From: Proteromonas lacertae
Taxonomy: Eukaryota > Sar > Bigyra > Opalinata > Proteromonadidae
Direction of reading: 5' to 3'
NCBI GenBank assembly: GCA_002245135.1
Contig: NGBS01000879.1
Location: 151,397-215,396, forward strand
DNA length: 64,000 bases
Shown: positions 45,929-55,659 of the stretch, in pieces
Position numbering within the stretch: position 1 is the first letter of the stretch
Layout of the letters: each line of letters begins with the position of its first letter
Notes under the pieces: model-generated
What the model saw: the letters and a program-made list of their open reading frames with translations, nothing else
Database searches by the model: none
What the model was told of the DNA's origin: nothing
Translations under genes and position numbers: made by a program

Positions 45929-46852
45929 ATGTTATTTTATTCTCAAATAGAAATCATCTTAATTTTTATGTTTCTAATTTTATGTTTTAGAGCTAAATAT
46001 GGCGAAAATAGAAGTAATATTATAAACTATGAATATATTAGAGAATTTGAAAATCTTAAAATGAATGGGTTAAACAAATTAAAATGCTTATATCCTATTA
46101 AAGTTATTCATGTTAGTAGTATTATTATATTTCTTTTATCTAGGGATAGGCTTTATGCAGTTTATTATTCAATTAAGTATTGGATGAAATTGAATAGAAA
46201 TTATAATATAAAGCTAGTTATATTGGATCATAGTAGTACTTTTCTACCACTTTTAAACTATTATGATTATATAAAGAATAAATATGATATAGATATTGTT
46301 TATCTCAAACAAAACAGCTGGAAATATTTAATCGATATAGATATTCCAAATATAATTATTTCTTATCTCAATTTAAATATAAATATAAAATATTATATTT
46401 TATCAGATATAGATATTATAATGATAAATACACCTGCAAATATATTAGACTTATATGCTTCAGTACTTAGCAATTGCAATGTTAGTGTAGTAGGTCCATC
46501 ACTAATGGTTAATGATATATCTAATAAATTCCCTGATTTTAAAAAAGTATATACTTTTGAAACTAATTATCTAAAAACAAACCATTATGATATAATATAC
46601 AAAAATCAGTATTACACTTTTATTAGCGCAGATATTGACACAATATTTGGAATGAGAAAAAGAACAACAAAATTTAAAAGACATTCATTATATTCTTTTA
46701 GATCTCTATCACCTTATGTTGTTCATCATATTGATTGGTATATATCCTATCTTGATTTGCCTAAATCTTTTATATATTATGTAAAACATTCAAAATCTAT
46801 AAATCATTCAGGATCTGCTTTTAATATTTCAAATTCATTAAAACAGCCTTAA
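45929..46852 (+). CDS. Glycosyltransferase-like protein (SDIDII motif)
   Basis: The anchor is IEIILIFMFLILCFRAKYG. The lumenal domain has RDRLYAVYYSIKYWMKLNRNYNIKLVILDHSSTF, then INIKYYILSDIDIIMINTP, a DxD-type metal-binding segment with acidic residues before ILDLYASVL. HHIDWY and INHSGSAFN lie near the end. 307 residues without introns. It is on the plus strand in tandem with the GT15 gene, whose ATG follows its stop after only 9 bp. Confidence 0.65.
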   Translation: MLFYSQIEIILIFMFLILCFRAKYGENRSNIINYEYIREFENLKMNGLNKLKCLYPIKVIHVSSIIIFLLSRDRLYAVYYSIKYWMKLNRNYNIKLVILDHSSTFLPLLNYYDYIKNKYDIDIVYLKQNSWKYLIDIDIPNIIISYLNLNINIKYYILSDIDIIMINTPANILDLYASVLSNCNVSVVGPSLMVNDISNKFPDFKKVYTFETNYLKTNHYDIIYKNQYYTFISADIDTIFGMRKRTTKFKRHSLYSFRSLSPYVVHHIDWYISYLDLPKSFIYYVKHSKSINHSGSAFNISNSLKQP

Positions 46853-46861
46853 TTTAATTCG

Positions 46862-47848
46862 ATGATGTTCATTAAGAGATATATTAAAATAATCTCTTTA
46901 TTCTTTTCTCTATTCATATTATTATATATTAAAAGAATTAATTTATCAAAAATAGATTTAATATTTAAAAAAATAGAATTAATAAATAATTATAATTATT
47001 CAAAATTGTTTATTAATTCAATTAATCTTTATAATCAAAGACTACCATCTATAAATAGATTGTATCAAATGTATAAATCATGCAATGGTAAAAAAAGGAC
47101 AATTATTGTTCTGCTGTTTTATAATCAAATAAAACTATTCATTGATAGAAATTATCTATTCTTAAATCTAAAACATTATGATAAATTAATTTTCTTTGTT
47201 ACTGAAAATATAACATTAGATGAAAAATACCGCAATATTTTCTATTCTGTTGTAGATGTTTCATCTCAGTTTTATACATTTCCCTATAAATTCAATACTT
47301 CAGCTTATAAACCAAACTACATGAAAAGAGGAAAATGGAATTATCAACATATGTGTAGATTTTTTTTTAAAAGTATTTTTATTAATCCATTATTGTGTGA
47401 TTCAGATTTGATTATGAGACTTGATTCAGAATCTATTTTAAACACTTCTTCCAATTTATTTAATTACATGAGTGATGAAATTGTATATATGCATAACAGA
47501 ATTTTATACGATGCTGTATTTGTAACAAAAGGATTAAAAGATTTTATATTTTCATTTATTAATGCATTTAAGATTAAAGTAGAAGATGTTAATAGATTTA
47601 GTAAAAATTTTAATTCCAGTGCACTTATTTATTATAATAATTTTGAAATATGTAGATCGAAATTTTTTAGAAATAGAAAAATGTTTCAGTTTATGATGTT
47701 AGTCGATTTAAGTTATGGCCAGTTTATCTATAGATGGGGAGATGCACCATTGAGATATACAAGCTTATCGTTATTTGCAAAAAGTTACACTAAATTATCA
47801 TTACCTAAAGATGTAAATTATTGTCATAATTTATGCAATTATTTGTAA
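46862..47848 (+). CDS. GT15 (KRE2/MNT1-like) mannosyltransferase
   Basis: N-terminal anchor IIKIISLFFSLFILLYIK. The GT15 signatures are easily seen: WNYQHMCRFFFKSIF, LIMRLDSESIL (metal-binding), YYNNFEIC, and SYGQFIYRWGDAPLRYTSLSLFA close to the C-terminus. GT15 enzymes are Golgi alpha-1,2-mannosyltransferases that extend N- and O-linked glycans in fungi. At 328 residues it is a little shorter than yeast KRE2. No intron. Tandem with the preceding gene, 9 bp apart. Confidence 0.85.
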   Translation: MMFIKRYIKIISLFFSLFILLYIKRINLSKIDLIFKKIELINNYNYSKLFINSINLYNQRLPSINRLYQMYKSCNGKKRTIIVLLFYNQIKLFIDRNYLFLNLKHYDKLIFFVTENITLDEKYRNIFYSVVDVSSQFYTFPYKFNTSAYKPNYMKRGKWNYQHMCRFFFKSIFINPLLCDSDLIMRLDSESILNTSSNLFNYMSDEIVYMHNRILYDAVFVTKGLKDFIFSFINAFKIKVEDVNRFSKNFNSSALIYYNNFEICRSKFFRNRKMFQFMMLVDLSYGQFIYRWGDAPLRYTSLSLFAKSYTKLSLPKDVNYCHNLCNYL

Positions 47849-47975
47849 AAATAGTTTGTTTACATCAATTCCAGTACATTTATAAATTTTAGTGAATATA
47901 ACAGTTTATTATTCAATAATGCAAAATATTAAATATTATACTATATTTATACTTATAAGAATTAAATATTAAATA

Positions 47976-48930
47976 TTATTTAAGTTTGTAGTATAATGAA
48001 TATGATAGAATATCAGTAGATATTATTCTATGTATTACTGTAACATTTTTATGAATTGCACATCTATTAGGAAGAATTGCATAACTTGATATTCTATTAA
48101 TTTTTAGATGAAGACTATATAATAACCATGAAATATGTTGATCGTCAATTCTTATTAAGTATGTATTTCTTAGTGATTGATTAAATAATAATGTTGGCAT
48201 ATCAGAAGAAAACATTGTTGCAAAACCTGAGTATACATCAATACCTGAGACAGGAAACTGCTTATTATAGTATTCTGCTATATTTTTAGGAGAACTATAT
48301 TTAAATGAAGGATTTGAATTTATACGTTTCCATTTTTGTTTTTCAGCGCCCCAAAATTGATACTCTTTATAAAGATATGGCTTTAGTTCTTCATACAGTC
48401 TATTCAAATCTACATATGTATCAACATCAAACTTTGCATAGTATTGAGAATATGGACATAGTATATTCAAAAATTTCATTGTATAAAGAGTAAATATAGT
48501 TTCATTAGCAAATGATTCATGTATATTTATTTGAAGTATATCTCCATACATTCTGTTTTATAATATATCTTACTGCTATATACCTAGAATTTTTACCCCA
48601 CGTTAATCTGATTGCATTTCTTTCACTCATTTGTTTACATTCAGAAATAATGAATATATATATAAAAGTGTCACTTGGACATGTGGTATTATGGATAAAA
48701 TAATAATCATAAGGAAAAGGGTGAGGATAATCTGATTTTGCATAAGTCGTATGTATACATCTAGTATTCTTTTGCTTTAAACATTTTTCTTTACATGTAG
48801 CATTCTTTAAACACATTAGAGTATTCAATACTCTACTATTTTTAACATAACTATATTTTTTATTATATACCATGAGTATAATAATCAAAAAATAATAAAT
48901 TAACAAATAATAATATGATAAAATCTTCAT
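47976..48930 (-). CDS. GT31 (beta-1,3-galactosyltransferase-like) glycosyltransferase
   Basis: Two exons across a 31-nt intron (48553-48583, codon split AG/A). Anchor IYYFLIIILMVYNKKYSY, then a Cys-rich stem. GT31 motifs: ERNAIRLTWG, YGDILQINIHESFANET, KFDVDTYV (DxD), a central VSGIDVYSGFATMFSSD, and RIDDQHISWLLY. The segment between TWG and YGDI is only about 5 residues after splicing, whereas the family usually has about 35, so one strand of the fold seems missing. It may be active, or a shortened allele. Fifteen bp separate it from the upstream GT77 gene on the same strand. Confidence 0.78.
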
Positions 48931-48945
48931 TACTTCACTAAAAAT

Positions 48946-50367
48946 TTAACAAAAATTCTCTCTTACTATTGCTTTTGATATATATGATATATTGTTTGAT
49001 AGAAAGAAAAGATGAGATATATTTTTAATATGGATAATATATAGTCTATATTGACTTTCTTCAATTGAATTACTCAATAAATCTAAATCTTTATTCTCCC
49101 ATGTTATATGTTTATATGATTCTTTCAATGTATATGGCGTAAGTGGATGGGATAGAAAAGTCTATAATATATAAATAAAAATACAGTCTCTCTATAACTA
49201 TTGCCGAAATAATTATTTAACTTTCTTATTTTCCATAACTCAATATATGAACAGTATGTGTGATTTTTACAGTATTTGCATTGATGTAGGCAATGATTAC
49301 ATTTTATTTGAGGTAATATAAATACAATATTTACAATAGTTGTTATGTAAAAACCAAACTTTAGAATTATTTCATCTTCATCAATATTATTACTATTAAA
49401 TTTTAAAGTAAAATATTTCTTTGAATAGGAAGAATAGTATCCTTTAAAATCAAAACAATAGAAATGCATTTCTTTTTCTCTGTATAATTTTTTGTCCGAT
49501 CCTGTGATCCAATTATTATGTACTGTAATATATGAATTATCTAATAGTAATATAATATTTAGATACTATGTAAATGATAATAAAATATTCTTTTCCCTCT
49601 AATATAGAATTCATCTCCACATGCAAATAATTTCAGTGGCAAATATGTAACATTTATTGTTAAATTATATTTTAATGCATAATTCCAATGAGCTTGTTCA
49701 CCCAACTTAAATAGCATCCTATTTTTCTGTAATACATTCATAAAATTTATCATTCTTTGATTTGCATTAGCTAAACTATAACTGATCATATTGAATTATA
49801 CTAAAAGCCTGAATTCATTGTTGGACAATAATGATCACATGAAGTGACTAAATCAGTATTATAATGAAGTAAATAGTTGATAGGGTTTTTGAAAAAAATT
49901 AGATCTGTATCACATAGAATTATATTGAATTTGAGCAATAATAGAAGTTTCACATAATCAGTTTTTGAATAGACAATTTTCCAGTACATAGGAGTATTAT
50001 AATCGATATGTTCAGTTATATTTTGTGTATAATTTGACATATATAAATTTGGTAAATCATGTTTAGTTAAAAAATAACCATTTAAATCCAAAGATATGAA
50101 AATTATATTACTAATGTTAAATTTCCTTATAGAACAATAGTAAAAATTCATTAATTGTAGATATATATTAGAAGTAAATAGAACCAGAAATATATTCTTT
50201 TCTTTTTTAAATTTATTTAACATATTTATATCTGATATAAGTTTAATTTTTTTACTAATCTTTAAATAGTTTAAATCATCATAAATTATTTCAATAAATA
50301 TTATAAGAATCATAATTATAAGAATATAAGAATATTTCAACATTTTCTGTAACTTATGGAAAAACAT
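48946..50367 (-). CDS. GT77-like nucleotide-diphospho-sugar transferase with Cys-rich C-terminus
   Basis: Introns at 49776-49801 (26 nt), 49541-49566 (26 nt) and 49162-49184 (23 nt) join four segments that otherwise look like separate short frames. The anchor (YSYILIIMILIIFIEIIY) and the domain SKTDYVKLLLLLKFNIILCDTDLIFFKNP, with DTD, show a GT77-type transferase. After splicing, MNSGFYLANANQRM and GEQAHWNYAL follow, and then VHNNWITGSDKKLYREKEMHF, a typical end of this family. A C-terminal extension of about 150 residues has four closely spaced Cys and His (CNHCLHQCKYCKNH) and HPLTPYTLKESYKHITW. About 445 residues in all. Donor unknown. Confidence 0.75.
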
Positions 50368-50443
50368 ATTTCATAATATTTGTAGAAGCCATAAAGATTA
50401 TATCATGAAAAAATGATGTAATCTTAAACACAGTTCATAATAA

Positions 50444-51526
50444 TTATTTTTTATTTACTCTTTTCTTTATTTCATAATATAAAGGATCATAAATTGTATA
50501 AGTTCCATCATGAAACATATAATATCTATTTTTTCTTTTATTTTTATTAAAGTTATATAGAATTAATAATGAGAATGTACTTCTCGGAGATAAAATTAAA
50601 AAATCACTCCTTCTAAGCAAATCAATATCACCAAGCAGTTTAATATAGAATGATTTAGAATAGTTCTTATTTCTACTTATTCCACTGCTATGATATATTT
50701 CATATTCTTCTTTATATGATATACTATCACTAATGTTGTGTTTAATTTTATAAAAAAAATACTTATTATCAGTGCTTAACATTAACTTGCAGCTTCTATT
50801 TCCACATATATTAGTATATAGTTTTAATATTCTTTGATAAATATTAATATCAATTTTACATTTATTTTGCTTAATCATACAATTATCACCTAATCTTATG
50901 TGAGCTCCTATATAAAACATATTTCTTTTAGTGAGAGTTGTTGTAAATAATTTTAATCTTATATATTTATTAAATAGTATTGAATTTATATATATGATTC
51001 GATCATTGTGCTGATGTATATTTTTCTTCAATAATTTAAACTTTAATATTTTATTATATATTTGATCAACATATAATAACTGCGGAACTAAGTCATAGTG
51101 AGTTATAACTTCAATATTTCTTATATTAAAAGCGATTATTTCATTAATTATTTTTTCAAATGATTTGTTATAAGAATAGCCTGAAAATTTATAAATTAGA
51201 CAGTTTTCAATTTTCAATTTTCTTTCTTTAACAATAATGATCTTATTGAACTGCACTATATTTAATAATGAATATGTCGCATATACTATCATTATATTAT
51301 ATTACACTATTATACTAACAAGTTGTCTGTTACTGATAAATGATAGAATTAATGATGAGCTAATTCCTAGTAATTTGTTTCCCAAACCTCCAGAATTAGG
51401 CTTATTGTATATATACATTATTCTTTGAGTATTATAAGCATTATTAAGAAATAAAATAAAGGAAATTACAAAAAAGAAAAAGAAGGTACTGCTTTTGGTA
51501 ATATAGTATATATTTATAAATGACAT
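50444..51526 (-). CDS. Fucosyltransferase-like (HxRxGD) type II membrane protein
   Basis: A 30-nt intron (51286-51315) joins the first exon, with anchor SSTFFFFFVISFILFLNNAY and motif NSGGLGNKLLGISSSLILSFISNRQ, to the second. The pair GGLGN..L and IGAHIRLGDNC (HxRxGD, the donor-binding motif) with LLRRSDFLILSPRSTFSLLIL is the signature of GT11/GT23/GT37-type fucosyltransferases. About 350 residues. It would transfer fucose from GDP-fucose to a glycan in the Golgi. It lies first in a run of three minus-strand genes (this, GT77, GT31) separated by 76 and 15 bp. Confidence 0.8.
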
Positions 51527-51719
51527 ATATTATTATACAATATATCAATATTGTATAGTATGTTGGTTTTGTTTTGATTCAAAATAAAAAATTCGTGCAT
51601 AATGTAGGCATATTTAATAAATAATATTCGAATTACTGTTTCTAAAATTAAACAAATATCCAATCCCTCTATAATCATTAATGTAAAATGATGCAAAACA
51701 CATAAATACTACTCTTAAA

Positions 51720-51767
51720 ATGAAATCCAATGATTTATATATACTACTTTTTACAACATTTATTGAT
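51720..51767 (+). pseudogene. Possible start of a truncated type II membrane protein gene
   Basis: ATG opens MKSNDLYILLFTTFID, like the N-terminal anchors of the island genes, and runs straight into the left end of the transposon at 51761. No continuation is seen after the right end. It may be a gene disrupted by the insertion, or chance. Confidence 0.2.
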
Positions 51768-51986
51768 CGCCATTTGTCATAGTTGGCCGTTTGTCTACCA
51801 GACACTTTTAAAACAAACTAAATGTATATTCTTACTTGTCTTGATGAAAAATTGTTACTTTTATATTTACTTTGTTATATGACCTACATCTATGTTAAAA
51901 AAGAATATATTTCTTGATAATCGTCTTATAATCCAAGAATATGTTTTGAGATACTGTCATTAATCTTTCTTCAACGTTCTTTTGGG

Positions 51987-52370
51987 TCAAGCCTGGACAA
52001 ACTCCACTATTAAGGGGATTAAGCTGTTCTTCACCAACACATTTCTGAGTGTTTTGGCATGTTGAATTGTAATGCCATTAACTTGACTTCTCAAGATATA
52101 ATCTCTAATAGCTTGCCCACTAATGATAGAGTTCAAAATAATTGGCTTTCTCCCTCTTCTAACCTTAGGTGGTGAAATACTTGATTTGGCTTTGGACGTC
52201 TTCAACTCCATAATTTGTAAGTACTTCCAAATAGTACTCTTGGTTCTTGCCATTTTTAAGGCAATTTCTCCAATACTACAAGATTGATTTACCAGAGCTC
52301 TAATTTTCTCTTTTTCAGACTCTGGAGTTTTTTTGACAGTGACTTTACATGGTTGTTTTGGGGATCTCAT
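51987..52370 (-). pseudogene. Tc1/mariner-like transposase N-terminal (helix-turn-helix) fragment
   Basis: About 127 residues: KTPESEKEKIRALVNQ, SIGEIALKMARTKSTIWKYL (first HTH) and a basic SPPKVRRGRKPII hinge followed by a second helical part, as in the paired-like DNA-binding domain of Tc1-type transposases. The catalytic DDE/D part is missing. Whether it belongs to the enclosing element or is an independent insertion is not clear. Confidence 0.65.
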
Positions 52371-52900
52371 TTGCTCTAATTAGCGAGAAAGATCTAAATA
52401 AAGGGAATGAAAATTCAGACAAAACGACTATTTTTATTGAAATCGTTCGATTTTTGTTTTTTCGATTTTTAATTATGAAATAGTTATTTGATCAGTCTAA
52501 AATTAAAATTATGTTGATTACCTATAAGGTAGCAATAGATTTATGATATAAAAATCAATAGATAAAGAGACATTTCAAAAAGTGAGAAATAAAAATTACA
52601 AAAATACAACAGATAGTTTAGTTTTTTTTATTATTTTTGGTTATATATTTTTTATGGCTGAATTATTGATAGTTTTCTTTTATTTTATAAAAACTCTATC
52701 AAGTCAAGCTTGTAAATAGTGCAAAAAAATAAAGACAATACATATGTATAGTATAAAAAGAGAATGGGATGGCCAAGCCAAACCCATTTTTGATTCTACT
52801 ATTATATGGACTTTATAAATGAAGCTTGAAATTAACAAACATAAATTGACAAACATAAGCTTGAAATTACCTACTTTATTTTTATGAAGGTAGATGAATA
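52371..52900. other. Non-coding interior of element
   Basis: AT-rich DNA with a CCAAGCC motif at about 52771 and several homopolymer runs; no gene seen. Confidence 0.35.
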
Positions 52901-53013
52901 ATTGTATGTTATATTACAAAGTAAGTATTAAAGTAACTATTATTTATCAAAATAAGTAAGAATATAAAATTAGTTTGTTTTAAAAGTGTCTGACAAACGG
53001 TGCATTGAATATA

Positions 53014-53699
53014 TTATTTTTGTATACACCATGATTTATCTTTTGTTATATATAATTTTAAATGTTTTGATTTAACGAATTCATCTACTGCTCCTTTGAC
53101 AGCCCTATTTAGCTTATCAACTGTACCATCAGGATATAATTTCCATCTACCTGGAGAATAAGAATAATCATCTCCGCATAAAATTCCTCTGTCTTTTAAT
53201 ATAGGAAAGTAATGATCAATATCATTCTTAACGCTGTAATAGTCATGCCTGCCATCAACATATATAAAATCATATGATTGTTGATAGAAAGATTTATAAA
53301 CTAATTCACTTTTAGATTTAAATATTTTGAATAATACTCTATTAGAATATTTCAGTACTACATTCATTGATTCTATAAATCTATTATTTTGAATTATTGA
53401 ATTTACATTAGCTCCATCATCATAATATTTTTGTTCTATCCATGGATCAATCAATGTATACTCTCTACAATTCTTCCATATTTTCAAAAGTTGTTCAGTA
53501 TAGATACCTCTTTGAACACCTATTTCCATACCTATTTCATACTTTCTCTTATCCAATATATATCCAATATATTCTCTACTTTTATTAGAAATTGTATTGA
53601 AGTCTATTTCATCATTTTTTTATTTGTTTTTATATTCAAATAAATAAATAATATAGTGAATACAGTAGAAATAACAATTAAATAATCACACAATATCAT
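53014..53699 (-). CDS. Membrane-anchored class I SAM methyltransferase (glycan-modifying?)
   Basis: Start at 53699 gives an anchor (LIVISTVFTILFIYL). A single-base break in a run of seven T (53615-53621) must be bridged to enter the catalytic frame, probably a homopolymer error. The core shows MEIGVQRGIYTEQLL (SAM-binding loop), YTLIDPW, YDFIYVDGRHDYYSVKNDID and ILCGDDY, typical of the Methyltransf_24/FkbM-like group. The type II topology and the place beside eight glycosyltransferase genes suggest it methylates a sugar in the Golgi lumen; this is inference. Confidence 0.7.
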
Positions 53700-54270
53700 T
53701 TTATAAGACTATTGTAGTGTTGTATTTTTCGGTCAAAAAATATAGGTTTACCTATAGATCAAAACCTATATCTTTAGCTTGACCTTTACCTTCCTTATAC
53801 TAACTATTAGTTGACCTCCTATTGAACATGAGTTAAGAAGCATATAATCTAACCATATATACAAAATTAATGTTTTATACATCATTTTTCAAATATCAAA
53901 ATTGACCGGTCGGTCGATGCACTTTTTATATTACTATTATTTTGATCTATTTCTCAATGATGACTCACAATAACATATTATTAACATAATATTAAATTAA
54001 TTATAGAATAAAAAAAATAAAAGAAAAAAAACATCAAGCTTGATGGTTTGACTAAGTTTATCTTTATTTTTTAAGATTTAGATCATTTAGAAGTATAATT
54101 ACTCAATATTTATAAGACTTTATAATAAATGAAACTATAGGGATATCACATTACCACCTATCGCATCAAAAGAGTTGTGCATTTATTCAATTGCTGTATG
54201 TTAGAGAAGTAACATTTTAACTACTTCAAAATGTTTTGGAAAACGAGATTAAAATAAAATATTCAGATTA
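53700..54270. other. Intergenic with small inverted repeats
   Basis: Contains ATAGGTTTACCTATAG and AAACCTATAT near 53745-53775, a TTGACC-rich stretch, ACCGGTCGGTCG near 53906, and a palindromic CATCAAGCTTGATG at about 54031. No gene. Confidence 0.35.
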
Positions 54271-54489
54271 TTGCATATGGTAAAAGCCAAAGTCAATTCA
54301 GATTCTGTCAACAAAGATCTATTTAAATTAATAACCTTCAATGCAGTCAGCATCACAATATTAGACTCACCAAAATTTAGAAGGTTTTGCTTTAAACTAG
54401 GATATAGTATAACTCGAAGAGAGGTTTATAATGATTATTTATTTTTAGAAACTGAGAAAGTAAGAGACTTATTGAAGACAAATCATTAA
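54271..54489 (+). pseudogene. hAT-like transposase fragment
   Basis: Seventy-two codons with LITFNAVSITILDSPKFRRFC and KLGYSITRREVYNDYL resemble the conserved N-terminal segment of hAT transposases (small residues before a Phe-x-Arg-Phe and then SR-x-T). The frame stops before any catalytic domain. A remnant at best. Confidence 0.4.
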
Positions 54490-54627
54490 TATCCAGAAAT
54501 AGATATCTATTATTATAATTACAATAATATTTGTTCTTTAGAGATAGTAATCAATATAAATTAATCATCAAAATAACAAGTTGTTTATAAATATGTTAAA
54601 TATCACTATTGAGTAGTTTGTAGATGA

Positions 54628-54735
54628 TGTTGTTCCCCGTATGGCGGAAATCCCAGTATGGCGGAACTCTATATTGCAGAATGATTCAATCAAAACTATT
54701 ATGATATTCATGATGTTCGGAGTTAGTTATTTTAG
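54628..54735 (+). repeat. Left terminal inverted repeat of integrase element
   Basis: Starts TGTTGTTCCCCG, has the doubled GTATGGCGGAA motif, ends GAGTTAGTTATT. Seven or so mismatches against the right copy. Confidence 0.85.
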
Positions 54736-54885
54736 AATATATAGGTTTCGACCCATATAAACAACTTTTTTAGGCAACGAAAAAATGTCTTAATATGACA
54801 TGAAACCTATCTAGATAGACTACAAAATTCATGTAGATTATGAATATAATATTATTTTATATATATACACTCAAAATGAAAATTA

Positions 54886-54935
54886 TCAGTTATTCAGGAT
54901 TTAAGAATTTGACCCCTTCTGACGTCATTTCTGTC
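54886..54935 (+). other. Leader block shared with the HYDIN-carrying element
   Basis: TCAGTTATTCAGGATTTAAG followed by CCTTCTGACGTCATTT matches about 40 of 47 bases of the block at 30002-30048. Both sit roughly 250 bp inside the left end. A GAAAATGTAAGTGCTATATA splice-donor-like sequence at about 55350 also has a counterpart at 30237. Confidence 0.7.
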
Positions 54936-55659
54936 TCGAGTTTTCTATCAAACTTTTGAAATGTTTTTCTTGATTTTTCTTATTATATAGTGTTTTTTAA
55001 ATTACTTTACTATAAATATTAGAATTAATAATGAACAATTTACCATTTGATATACATAGAAACTAAAATACAATTAAATCTACCTAAATAGCTAATGTTC
55101 ATATATTTTATAATTTATAAATGAAATGTTTATTAAACAATTTATAATTACTTATTTTATATAGCTTATTTTAGTTAACTGCTTCTATTTACTAATTACT
55201 TAAATATGAGACTACTGCATATTTCATTTACTCATATTGGATAAGAACCATTATTAGTTGATTATAAATTTAAGTTAATTCTATTCTAAAGTCATCCTAT
55301 ACAGTCATTTAAAAATATATCCGTTTCCTTTGATATTTGAATTTAATTTTGAAAATGTAAGTGCTATATATATTATTTATATATTATTCTTATATATTAT
55401 TATTATATTATAAATTATATACTCATGTAATCATATTAATATATTTATTACCTGATTTTAGATTTAATATAACAATCATCCTTACAGTACTTGTTTATCA
55501 AATGTTGTATATGGTTTTTATACTTATTACACTTGATTTTTTGTGATGAGTCATTTTAAACATCGTTATAAGCAGAATATAATTCTAGGTTACAATAATG
55601 AGTTTGATAAAGAGTGCATACACTAGTTATATGATTTTTTAAAGTATTATGGAAATGAT

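Larger units (their letters stand above)
51761..52998. mobile_element. 1.2-kb element with TGTTGT/GCCGTTTGTC-type ends
   Basis: The left end (TATTGATCGCCATTTGTC then AGTTGGCCGTTTGTCTACCAG) and the right end share the TIR family of 29755 and 41705, including the ACTTTTAAAACAAACTAA subterminal sequence. The right end lacks the inner copy of the doubled motif. Both termini have base changes, and no clear target duplication remains. A Tc1-like transposase fragment lies inside. Confidence 0.7.

Noticed and set aside
48946-50367. Three separate small genes in this interval
   Set aside because: Removing GTAT...TAG introns at 49776-49801, 49541-49566 and 49162-49184 gives one continuous protein with a complete GT77-like end.
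52990-53013. Transposon 51761-52998 interrupting the methyltransferase gene
   Set aside because: The methyltransferase frame ends at its own stop at 53014, just outside the element end, and no coding continuation is seen on the far side.
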